The position numbers and the translations under genes are program-made. Under the pieces are notes generated by a model. The model worked only from the letters and a program-made list of their open reading frames with translations, did not search any database and was not told the DNA's origin. From NCBI GenBank assembly GCA_028275075.1, contig JAQCNK010000154.1, forward strand, positions 1 through 6,735: 6,735 nucleotides of DNA, written 5' to 3'. Shown here piece by piece: positions 1-5,824 of this stretch. How positions within the stretch are numbered: position 1 is the stretch's first letter; each line of letters opens with the position of its first letter. This stretch comes from Haloarcula sp. GTDB lineage: Archaea > Halobacteriota > Halobacteria > Halobacteriales > Haloarculaceae.

Positions 1-153
1 AGCCTCGCTTTCGATGGCGTCGTGGGGCCCCACCGGCCCGTGAGTTGGGCACGCGCCCGCGATAGGCGTGTCGTTGAGACAACAGTGGCGCCGCTGAGAC
101 ACAATGAGGCCGGTAATGAGCGGCTCACCACAGCGTCGACAGCAAAGCGTCAT
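1..153 (-). CDS. Possible zinc-finger protein, N-terminal part, cut by left window edge
   Basis: An ATG at 153 on the minus strand opens a frame that stays open for all 51 codons to base 1; an in-frame TAA lies 27 bases upstream of it. The translation begins MTLCCRRCGEPL and has Cys at 4, 5 and 8, Cys at 24 and 25, and a C35-P-T-H38 pair. This spacing (CxxCG, then a Cys pair, then CPxHG) looks like a zinc-binding ribbon rather than chance. About 70% of third codon positions are G or C, in keeping with haloarchaeal coding sequence. A weak TATA-like TGTAAC lies about 27 bases upstream. I do not recognise the family, and its function cannot be given. It is divergent from the creatininase-family gene. 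The alternative is a spurious frame in GC-rich intergenic DNA; the sequence left of the window would decide. Confidence 0.42.
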   Translation of the reverse strand, partial: MTLCCRRCGEPLITGLIVSQRRHCCLNDTPIAGACPTHGPVGPHDAIESEA

Positions 154-174
154 ACCCTGACTTCGCGGCCGACA

Positions 175-184
175 CTGTTACAGC
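175..184 (-). promoter_or_regulatory. Weak TATA-like element before the left-edge frame
   Basis: On the minus strand this reads GCTGTAACAG. Its TGTAAC core is centred about 27 bases upstream of the ATG at 153, the position expected for a leaderless haloarchaeal promoter. The element is almost palindromic (CTGT-T-ACAG), so it could instead act on the plus strand or be a binding site. The match to a haloarchaeal TATA box is poor and the call depends on the left-edge frame being real. In the rest of the 154-257 gap I see no convincing promoter or SD for the creatininase-family gene. Confidence 0.22.
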
Positions 185-257
185 TACCGGCGACGTTGTC
201 TGCCGAAGGGCGCCACGCTGCCGGACCGTTCAAGATGCTGGCATCATACAACAGAAT

Positions 258-1028
258 ATGTATCTCGCTGATGAGGCTTGGCCGGATCTCGAGTCGTATT
301 TCGAATCTGAGTCGCTCGCGTTGGTCCCGCTGGGGTCGACCGAACAGCACGGTCCACACTTGCCTGGGGGAACTGACCACATCATCGCCGAGTCTTTTGC
401 CCGCGCTGCGGCCGCGGAGACGGGCTATCTCTGTACCCCCACGATCAACGTCGGCGTCAGCCCCCACCACCGGCAGTTCCATGGGACGATGTGGGCAGAT
501 GCCCCGGCGTTTCGCGACTACGTCGAAAGCATCACCCGCAACCTGGCCTATCACGGTATCGACCGCGTCATCTTCGTCAACGCCCACGGCGGCAACGTCG
601 AACATCTCCGAGAGGTCGGTCGACGTGTGCGCGATGACGGGACGATGTACGCCATCGAATGGATGTGGGACGAATCGATCACCGAGCGAATCAACGAGGT
701 GTTCGAGGCGCCCGGCCCTCACGGCGGCCCCAAAGAGACCTCGCTCATCCAGCACTTGGCCGGCGAATTGGTCCATGAAGACCGCATCGAGGCCGCGCGC
801 GACGGTGGACTCACCGAGTTCGACGAGTGCACAATCAGCAAGTACGGCGCGACCACGTTCTACGACGCTATCGAAACCACCGACAACGGCGTGTTTGGCG
901 ATCAGACCGATGCGTCGGCGGCCGTCGGTGAGGAACTGTTCGAGGCGGCGCTGGAGAAGCTCTGTAAGCTCTGTCGATGGCTCGCAGACCAGCCCTTCGA
1001 GACCCTCACACCCGAGCCGCACGTGTAG
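258..1028 (+). CDS. Creatininase-family amidohydrolase, candidate ArfB-type deformylase
   Basis: A 256-residue metal-dependent amidohydrolase of the creatininase family (PF02633), a usual length for archaeal members. The family signature is clear: PLGSTEQHGPHLP at 24-36 supplies E29 and H31, GTDH supplies D40, VNAHGGN supplies H110, and HGGPKETS at 155-162 supplies E160. By comparison with the family these are the likely binuclear metal ligands. Family members hydrolyse cyclic or linear amides. In archaea the best known role is ArfB, which deformylates the GTP-derived formamidopyrimidine made by GTP cyclohydrolase III on the way to riboflavin and coenzyme F420. Haloarchaea need both products, so ArfB is a reasonable candidate, but no riboflavin gene lies in the window and a creatininase-like amidase of other specificity is equally possible. 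No signal peptide is seen, so it should be cytoplasmic. The ATG at 258 is the only usable start: the frame is open upstream but has no ATG or GTG. There is no SD, so translation is probably leaderless. The fbp gene follows after 69 bases. Confidence 0.88.
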   Translation: MYLADEAWPDLESYFESESLALVPLGSTEQHGPHLPGGTDHIIAESFARAAAAETGYLCTPTINVGVSPHHRQFHGTMWADAPAFRDYVESITRNLAYHGIDRVIFVNAHGGNVEHLREVGRRVRDDGTMYAIEWMWDESITERINEVFEAPGPHGGPKETSLIQHLAGELVHEDRIEAARDGGLTEFDECTISKYGATTFYDAIETTDNGVFGDQTDASAAVGEELFEAALEKLCKLCRWLADQPFETLTPEPHV

Positions 1029-1030
1029 GC

Positions 1031-1036
1031 TTATGA
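1031..1036 (+). promoter_or_regulatory. Possible TATA box for fbp
   Basis: TTATGA lies three bases after the TAG stop of the creatininase-family gene, in a GC-rich context. A transcript starting about 25 bases later, near 1060, would have a leader of roughly 40 bases that includes the GGAGG site used by fbp. A single weak hexamer is thin evidence, and read-through from the upstream gene over the 69-base gap is an equally good explanation. Confidence 0.25.
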
Positions 1037-1085
1037 TCCCCCCGACACCATGTAGAACTATCATGCACGAACACCCAGGCAGAGT

Positions 1086-1090
1086 GGAGG
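1086..1090 (+). promoter_or_regulatory. Shine-Dalgarno site of fbp
   Basis: GGAGG, seven bases before the ATG at 1098, is complementary to the anti-SD CCTCC of archaeal 16S rRNA. It fixes the start codon and shows that fbp is translated from a transcript with a leader or from a joint mRNA, unlike the SD-less genes in the window. Confidence 0.75.
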
Positions 1091-1097
1091 GCAACCG

Positions 1098-1943
1098 ATG
1101 AACACACTTGACGAGATCGAGCGCGCGATAAAAGACACGGCGCACTACGTCAGCACAAACCTCGCGAACTACGCCCACCGGTCCGCGGGCGAGAACCCGA
1201 GCGGCGAGGCACAGGTCGGCGGCGACGTCTGGGCCGATGACCTCTTTTTCGATTCCCTCTCCGACATCGAGGAGGTCGGCGGCTACGCGAGCGAGGAACG
1301 GGAGGAAGTCGTCGACCTCGGAGAGGGGTACACCATCGCCATCGATCCGCTGGACGGCTCCTCGAATCTGGCGTCGAACAACTCCGTGGGGACGATCGTC
1401 GGCGTCTACGACAGCGAGCTGCCCGCGAGCGGTCGCACGCTCGTGGGATCGATGATGGTGCTGTACGGCCCCTACACGACGCTGACAGTCGCCAGACACG
1501 ACCGCGACGTCGTCCAGGAGTACCTGCTCCGGGACGGCCACAGCGAGCGGTGGGGGACGTTCACCCAGCCCGACGACCCGACCGTCCTCGGGATGGCCGG
1601 GAAGTGGAGCCAACGAAGCGACACGATGAACGAGGTCGCCAAGGAGCTCTCGCGCGAGCTAAAGCCCCGCTATGGCGGCGCGACGGTGGCAGACCTGGCG
1701 CAGGTGCTAGAGTACGGCGGCCTCTTTGGCTATCCGGCCACGGACAAGTATCCCGACGGGAAGCTCCGCATCCACTTCGAGGCGGGCCCGCTCGCGTACC
1801 TCGTCGAGGCCGCCGGCGGCGCCTCCTCGGACGGGAGCCAGTCGCTGCTGGACGTCGAGCCCGACGAGATACACGGCCGAACGCAGACCTTCCTCGGCAA
1901 CGAGTCGCTGATACAGCGGCTCGAAGACGGGCTGGCGGAATAA
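1098..1943 (+). CDS. fbp: Class I fructose-1,6-bisphosphatase
   Basis: Hydrolyses fructose 1,6-bisphosphate to fructose 6-phosphate, the committing step of gluconeogenesis, in the cytoplasm. The 281-residue protein shows the class I metal-binding signature [10 protein letters not shown] at 82-91 (D83, D86), a preceding acidic YASEERE segment at 63-69, the [10 protein letters not shown] segment at 191-200 that matches the substrate-binding RYIGSMVAD of bacterial and animal enzymes, the [20 protein letters not shown] segment at 222-241 with the catalytic metal ligand E228, and a C-terminal RTQTFLGNE. It is about 50 residues shorter than the E. coli and pig enzymes. Its N-terminus begins within the first conserved helix, so the TGELT-type loop that binds AMP in those enzymes is absent. 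The start is fixed by an SD site. It ends in TAA, 30 bases from the convergent phosphoesterase stop; that gap holds no T-run or hairpin that I can see. An inositol monophosphatase-type enzyme is unlikely because the class I FBPase motifs are all present. Confidence 0.95.
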   Translation: MNTLDEIERAIKDTAHYVSTNLANYAHRSAGENPSGEAQVGGDVWADDLFFDSLSDIEEVGGYASEEREEVVDLGEGYTIAIDPLDGSSNLASNNSVGTIVGVYDSELPASGRTLVGSMMVLYGPYTTLTVARHDRDVVQEYLLRDGHSERWGTFTQPDDPTVLGMAGKWSQRSDTMNEVAKELSRELKPRYGGATVADLAQVLEYGGLFGYPATDKYPDGKLRIHFEAGPLAYLVEAAGGASSDGSQSLLDVEPDEIHGRTQTFLGNESLIQRLEDGLAE

Positions 1944-1973
1944 GCTGACCGCCGCCGCGTACCGACCCACGTC

Positions 1974-2723
1974 TCAGACGGTCTTGTAGTCCCCGAGCCG
2001 CGTCCCGTCGAGGAGAAACGCCTCCGCGTCGACCAGCCCAGTAGGCAGAAACGGTGCGAGAAAGTCCTGTCCCGGGACGTTGACCCATGTCCCTCCCGAG
2101 CGGTCGTTAAATGCCGGAAAGACGACCAGATCACCAGTCAGATCGAGTGGCCGGTCGTACTGCGAGTCGAAGGGAGCCCCGGCGATCGACCCTCGCAGCC
2201 AGGCTCGCTCTTTCCGGTTCCCGCCAACTTCGTCTTCTAACCTGACCACCGGGTGCTCGTGACCGACACAGACGACAGCCGATTCGAGAACCGCCGGCGA
2301 CGGCCAGGTGTGGCCGTGGGCGAACCCCACGTCACCGACGGTGGTTCCGTGGCCCGGGGTCACGGTCACGTCGGCGTCGATAGTGTCGAGGAGGGGTTCG
2401 AGCTCCCCATCGTGATTGCCTTTCACGAGTGTTACTGGTACGTCGAGGACCGAGAACAGGGTAGTGAGTTCGTCTCGCTCGGCCTCGAACGGCGAGCCAA
2501 TGGCGTGTCCGAGGTCGCCGACAACGACCAGCCGGTCGGCGTCGACGCGGTCAAGAGCGGCGCACACCCGCTCTCGGCGCTCGCTCGCGGCCGAGCGGAG
2601 TTCGACCCCGTCGTACCGCAGTCCGGCTTCGATTCCGGCGTGGTAGTCCGCCAGCGCGAGCAGCCGCTGTCCGTCGGTCTCGACGACCGCGGCTGGGACG
2701 CCCGGAACGGGTTCTACCTGCAT
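1974..2723 (-). CDS. rpe: Calcineurin-type metallophosphoesterase of the RPA operon
   Basis: A 249-residue protein of the predicted ICC-like phosphoesterase family COG1407. The five blocks of the calcineurin-like fold are all present: DYH (D26, H28), GDLGH (D70, H73), GNHD at 102-105, HGHTW at 136-140 and GHEHPV at 154-159. These should bind two metal ions and hydrolyse a phosphomonoester or phosphodiester; the substrate is not known. A gene of this family follows rpa and rpap in haloarchaea and has been named rpe (RPA-associated phosphoesterase), which suggests a role in DNA metabolism; that is context, not proof. The start at 2723 has no SD, but a TTTT box lies 28.5 bases upstream, so the gene probably has its own leaderless promoter besides read-through from rpap, 53 bases upstream. 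The other COG1407 context, next to DNA ligase-helicase genes, is not seen here. No signal peptide or membrane segment is seen. Confidence 0.9.
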   Translation of the reverse strand: MQVEPVPGVPAAVVETDGQRLLALADYHAGIEAGLRYDGVELRSAASERRERVCAALDRVDADRLVVVGDLGHAIGSPFEAERDELTTLFSVLDVPVTLVKGNHDGELEPLLDTIDADVTVTPGHGTTVGDVGFAHGHTWPSPAVLESAVVCVGHEHPVVRLEDEVGGNRKERAWLRGSIAGAPFDSQYDRPLDLTGDLVVFPAFNDRSGGTWVNVPGQDFLAPFLPTGLVDAEAFLLDGTRLGDYKTV

Positions 2724-2748
2724 CGCTGGCCGGTACGCGACCGCGAGA

Positions 2749-2754
2749 GAAAAG
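2749..2754 (-). promoter_or_regulatory. TATA-like box of the phosphoesterase gene
   Basis: The minus strand reads CTTTTC here, in a GC-rich spacer. The TTTT run is centred 28.5 bases upstream of the ATG at 2723, exactly the offset seen for rpa. With no SD before that ATG, this suggests a leaderless transcript starting at or next to the start codon, separate from the rpa-rpap message. Confidence 0.5.
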
Positions 2755-2776
2755 CGACGCGGCTCGGGGCCGCTGT

Positions 2777-4339
2777 TCAGATAGGCGTCAGCTTGTCGTC
2801 ATCGGGCTCGTAACAGCGCCCACCCATCAGCGCGTCCTGGATAGCATCCTCGACCGCCGCGCGGTCGGCACCGTAGGTGTCTATGACGTCGGTGATGACG
2901 GCCTCGCGGTCCGCGCCGCTCCCATCGTTCAGATCGGTCATGACGTTCATCACCGCGTCTTCGAGGGCGACATCCTCGGCCGGCGGTTCCGCGGCCGCTT
3001 CGCCACCGGGCGCCTCAGCCGCGGTCGAACCGTCTCCCTCGGACGCCGGTTCGGCGTCGTCGAGTCCGTCTGGGCCGGCTCCCGACGACGCTTCGGGCTC
3101 GGCAAGGTCCTCGGGGTCAGGCGTCTCTATGTCGGCCTCGCCGGCGTCGTCGACCTCCGTCCCGCTCTGGAAGTCGGTGCCGTACTCTTCCTCTATCTCG
3201 TCGCGCTCATCCTCATCGAGTTCGAACTCCGTGTCGAAGTCACCGACCTCATCGTCCGACTCGGTGTCGGCAGCCGTGGCGGTATCGACAGTCGAATCCG
3301 GCTCTGTCGTACCAGTGTCGAGGGCGTCGTCGCCGGCGGTGTCGGAATCGCCCAGCGTGCCGGCACTCCCATCGCCGACGCTGTCCGCTGTCGACTCGGC
3401 CTCCGGATCCGTCGACACCGGTTCCGACGCCGTTGGCTCCGACTGCCGGTCGGTGTCGGTAGTGGTCGACACGTCGGTCATTTCCGTCGAGGGGGCGTCG
3501 TCTGGGTCAGCCGACGCGGCCGTCTCTGCCGGTTCGCTGGCCTCACCGGTCCCGACTGTCGAGGATGGCTCTGTCTCCGTTAACTGCTCGTCGCTCGGCG
3601 CTTCCACTTCCATCGTCGCCAGTGTCGCCAGCGGGCCGTCCGTCCCGTCACTGGGCGACCGCGACAGCGAACCAGCCTCGTCGCGCTCGCCAGCGACGAC
3701 GCGGGCGGCGTTGAGCGCCAGATCTCGCACCGCCTGCAGGTAGTCGCCGGTCGTGTCGTAGTAGTCCAGTGCCAGCGTCGCGCCGGCCGCGTCGCTCTCG
3801 GAGATGCTAGCGTCAACGAGCGCCTGACGGAGCGTCTCCCCTGAGAGGTCAGCCTGTCGGGCGCTGGCGAGCCGGTCGATGCGCGCGACAGTCTGCTCGG
3901 CAGCCTGGACCACCCAACGGTCGCGCGTGTCAGCGTCGACCTCACTGATTGATTCCGGGCGAACCGAGGTGAACACGCGGTCGCCGTCGTCGGGCTCGAA
4001 GGTCCGGGCCTTCCCGGTGACCGACACGAACAGCGGTGGCGTGGCGGCTTCCAGAAACGCCAGCGCTTCTGGCTGGTACTGGCCCGCATAGACGACGAAC
4101 GCGCCGGTCGGATCGACGATTCGGGCCCGCAACACGTCGTCGTTGACCTGCTCCAGTTCGGTCAGGACACCGACGACGAACATGCGATTGACCCGCGCGC
4201 CTGTGGGGGTAACGACGTAGTTCGGGGCGCGCTCCTCGTCGGACTCGGCGTAGGAGAACTCCGCGTCCTCGAACTCCGCGGCGAAGAGTCGATGAGCGAC
4301 CTCACGGCGTCCCGGCCCGCTGTCGCCTGACTCACTCAT
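2777..4339 (-). CDS. rpap1: RPA-associated protein (RPAP, COG3390 family)
   Basis: A 520-residue partner of RPA, encoded directly after it with an ATGA overlap, so the two should be made together and probably form a single-stranded-DNA-binding complex. From N- to C-terminus I see: an OB-fold-like region at about 45-130 (TGARVNRMFVVGVLTELE, then RIVDPTGAFVVYAG, a typical OB strand pattern); a helical region at about 135-225; a long linker at about 235-455 rich in D, E, S, T, G and P with only two basic residues (R298, R379) and no lysine; within it a dense acidic island at 371-390; and a folded C-terminal domain at about 456-520 resembling a winged helix and ending in YEPDDDKLTPI. The whole protein has only two lysines (110 and 516). 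A strong SD lies six bases before the ATG, inside the end of rpa. The family assignment rests on the domain pattern plus the operon. Frame-shifted and antisense frames over the linker are shadows of its repetitive composition. Confidence 0.9.
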   Translation of the reverse strand: MSESGDSGPGRREVAHRLFAAEFEDAEFSYAESDEERAPNYVVTPTGARVNRMFVVGVLTELEQVNDDVLRARIVDPTGAFVVYAGQYQPEALAFLEAATPPLFVSVTGKARTFEPDDGDRVFTSVRPESISEVDADTRDRWVVQAAEQTVARIDRLASARQADLSGETLRQALVDASISESDAAGATLALDYYDTTGDYLQAVRDLALNAARVVAGERDEAGSLSRSPSDGTDGPLATLATMEVEAPSDEQLTETEPSSTVGTGEASEPAETAASADPDDAPSTEMTDVSTTTDTDRQSEPTASEPVSTDPEAESTADSVGDGSAGTLGDSDTAGDDALDTGTTEPDSTVDTATAADTESDDEVGDFDTEFELDEDERDEIEEEYGTDFQSGTEVDDAGEADIETPDPEDLAEPEASSGAGPDGLDDAEPASEGDGSTAAEAPGGEAAAEPPAEDVALEDAVMNVMTDLNDGSGADREAVITDVIDTYGADRAAVEDAIQDALMGGRCYEPDDDKLTPI

Positions 4340-5613
4340 GCCTCGACCTCCGAGAGCAGGGCCTTCGCACGCTCAGCCGGGTCAGCCGTCGACTCTTCGA
4401 ACTCGCTGGCATTGAGATTGGCGCCGTACTCGTCGACGGACAGCGAGCCGCGGACGACATACTCCCGCCCGACAACGCGCTCGGCAATGCGGTCGGCCAC
4501 GACGGACTTGTCCATCGCGTCGCGGGCGTGCTCGCGGGCCTCGGCAAGGCCGCCGCCGTAGATCTCCGTAGTGAGGTCGTCGTCGAGGATGAGCGTCACC
4601 GTCGCCGTGCCGTCGTCGAGAATCGCTTTCGTTCGCAAGTCGTCCTCTCCCTCAACGGCGCCGTGAGACCGACACTGGCCGCTCTGGACGACGCGACCAC
4701 ACTCCGGGCACCGCTCGATGAGCCCGGACCCGTCGCGTATCTGGATGACGTTGCCGACGAGTTCGACATCGAACTGACCACCGCTCTCGACGGCGTCCTC
4801 GACAGACATACGTGGCGCGTCCTCCGCTACGGATATCCGTTCCGACAGCGGCGTGACTGCCGAGAACTCCGAGATGTTCACCGACGGCGCGCCGCGGAAC
4901 TCCCGGACAAACGTCTCCTCGATGCGGACCGACGCACCGACTTCGATTTCGGCGTGTGGCTCCCAATCGGTGAAGGGGAGCCGACCGGTTTCGTCGCCCA
5001 ACACACCACTGAGGATGTCGGTCTCGCCGTTTCGGCCGTCGATAGTCTTTGTCTCGCACTCCAGAACCTGCACGTCGACAGTGATGCCGCGGTCGCCGGG
5101 TTCGAGATCCCGGAGATCCGCCTCGCCACCGACCGCCGCGTCGATATCGAGCGTCTCGTCGACAGCTGTCGCGTCGGTGCTCTCACCGAGGTTGAGTTCG
5201 GGCTTGCCGTCCCACTCTCGCACGCCGGCATTACCGAACTGCACGGTCTGGCCGGGGTTGAGATCGCCCTCGAACCCGTCCCACGCCGTGTAGGAGATGG
5301 CTCCCGTCTCGTCGGCGAGTTCCCCCTCACGGATGACGTGTTCGTCCCCGTTGTACTGGATAGAGCGGCGACCCGACGTAAGTACCACCGCGGTGACGGT
5401 AACGTTCGAGTCGTCAGTGCTGACCTCGTCGATGGCCTTGCTGGACGGGCCGCTCCCGCCGCCCCCGCCGTCGCCGTATTTCCGGCGGAGGCTCTGTTTG
5501 GCCTCGTCCATCGGCACCGAGTAGTTCACCAGGTTCTCCAAGTCGCGTTTGACCTCCTCTTTGTTGACATCGAGGTCGGAGGCGAGTTCCTCGACATGAT
5601 CTTCGAGAGACAT
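4336..5613 (-). CDS. rpa1: Replication protein A, three OB folds and a zinc finger
   Basis: Binds single-stranded DNA during replication, recombination and repair. The 425-residue protein has a short helical N-terminal region (about 1-47), a glycine-rich linker (48-58), and three OB folds at about 65-150, 165-255 and 275-405. Repeated OB signatures support this: DETGAISYTAWDGF at 101-114, GDETGRLPFTDWE at 206-218, and LDDGTATVTLILDD at 332-345. A zinc finger C302-P-E-C305 with C314 and H317 is inserted in the third OB fold, as in archaeal and eukaryotic RPA large subunits. Length and domain count fit the haloarchaeal RPA1 (RpaA1) type rather than the shorter single-OB RPA3 type. I chose ATG 5613 (MSLEDHVEEL) over a GTG at 5637, because a TTTT box lies 28.5 bases before 5613 and the extra eight residues look unlike the family. 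No SD precedes it, so it is probably leaderless. Its TGA overlaps the ATG of rpap. Confidence 0.93.
   Translation of the reverse strand: MSLEDHVEELASDLDVNKEEVKRDLENLVNYSVPMDEAKQSLRRKYGDGGGGGSGPSSKAIDEVSTDDSNVTVTAVVLTSGRRSIQYNGDEHVIREGELADETGAISYTAWDGFEGDLNPGQTVQFGNAGVREWDGKPELNLGESTDATAVDETLDIDAAVGGEADLRDLEPGDRGITVDVQVLECETKTIDGRNGETDILSGVLGDETGRLPFTDWEPHAEIEVGASVRIEETFVREFRGAPSVNISEFSAVTPLSERISVAEDAPRMSVEDAVESGGQFDVELVGNVIQIRDGSGLIERCPECGRVVQSGQCRSHGAVEGEDDLRTKAILDDGTATVTLILDDDLTTEIYGGGLAEAREHARDAMDKSVVADRIAERVVGREYVVRGSLSVDEYGANLNASEFEESTADPAERAKALLSEVEA
4346..4351 (-). promoter_or_regulatory. Shine-Dalgarno site of rpap, inside the end of rpa
   Basis: The minus strand reads GGAGGT six bases before the ATG at 4339. 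It lies within the last codons of rpa, where it encodes the Glu-Val of the terminal SEVEA. Together with the ATGA overlap it supports coupled translation of RPA and its partner at matched levels. Confidence 0.75.
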
Positions 5614-5637
5614 CGATGGAGGGTTCGAGAGGAGCAC

Positions 5638-5644
5638 GCAAAAG
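5638..5644 (-). promoter_or_regulatory. TATA-like box of the rpa operon
   Basis: The minus strand reads CTTTTGC, with the TTTT centred 28.5 bases upstream of ATG 5613. No SD is found before that ATG. The position fits the TATA element of a leaderless haloarchaeal promoter, and it would lie just upstream of, and around, the alternative GTG at 5637, which argues against that start. Confidence 0.55.
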
Positions 5645-5791
5645 AGTTTGTGGCCGGGGCGACGAGAAGATCACGGCGGAGACCTCGATCCGTGGCGTTG
5701 CACCCAACCGATGACGTGGTGCGGTCGACCGCCCCGACGAAGTTCGAGTCTGTCGACCCGTATAACCGTAGCGCCCCACACCGCCGCGCCG

Positions 5792-5798
5792 CTTTTGC
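5792..5798 (+). promoter_or_regulatory. TATA-like box of the HAD gene
   Basis: CTTTTGC, the same heptamer as before rpa, with its TTTT centred 30.5 bases before GTG 5825 and 21.5 before GTG 5816. The spacing favours 5825 as the start of a leaderless transcript. A second candidate, TATAAC at 5761-5766, would give a transcript start near 5790 with a leader of about 35 bases but no SD. Confidence 0.45.
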
Positions 5799-5824
5799 CC
5801 ATCCGATCCCTGACAGTGAGTACA

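Noticed and set aside
22..33. Perfect palindrome GTGGGGCCCCAC
   Set aside because: Short GC-only palindromes arise often in DNA of this composition, and it lies in a possible coding frame; no T-run follows to make a terminator.
22..1101. 359-codon plus-strand frame overlapping the creatininase gene
   Set aside because: A shifted frame on the same strand as the creatininase gene, with Ser/Arg/Pro-rich composition and no motif.
150..1613. 487-codon minus-strand frame across the creatininase and fbp genes
   Set aside because: It spans two genes with clear family motifs and their intergenic gap; no domain seen.
1944..1973. Terminator between the convergent fbp and phosphoesterase genes
   Set aside because: The 30-base gap has no T-run and no clear hairpin; any transcription stop there is not visible in sequence.
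2253..2813. 186-codon plus-strand frame opposite the phosphoesterase
   Set aside because: Antisense to all the metal-binding motifs of the phosphoesterase; no domain of its own.
2877..3743. 288-codon serine-rich plus-strand frame opposite rpap
   Set aside because: Its Ser/Ala/Val-rich composition is the mirror of the Asp/Glu/Ser/Thr codons in the RPAP linker; no real motif.
5614..5637. Upstream GTG start adding eight residues to RPA
   Set aside because: The TATA-like box would overlap or touch this start, and MSLEDHVEEL fits the expected N-terminus better.
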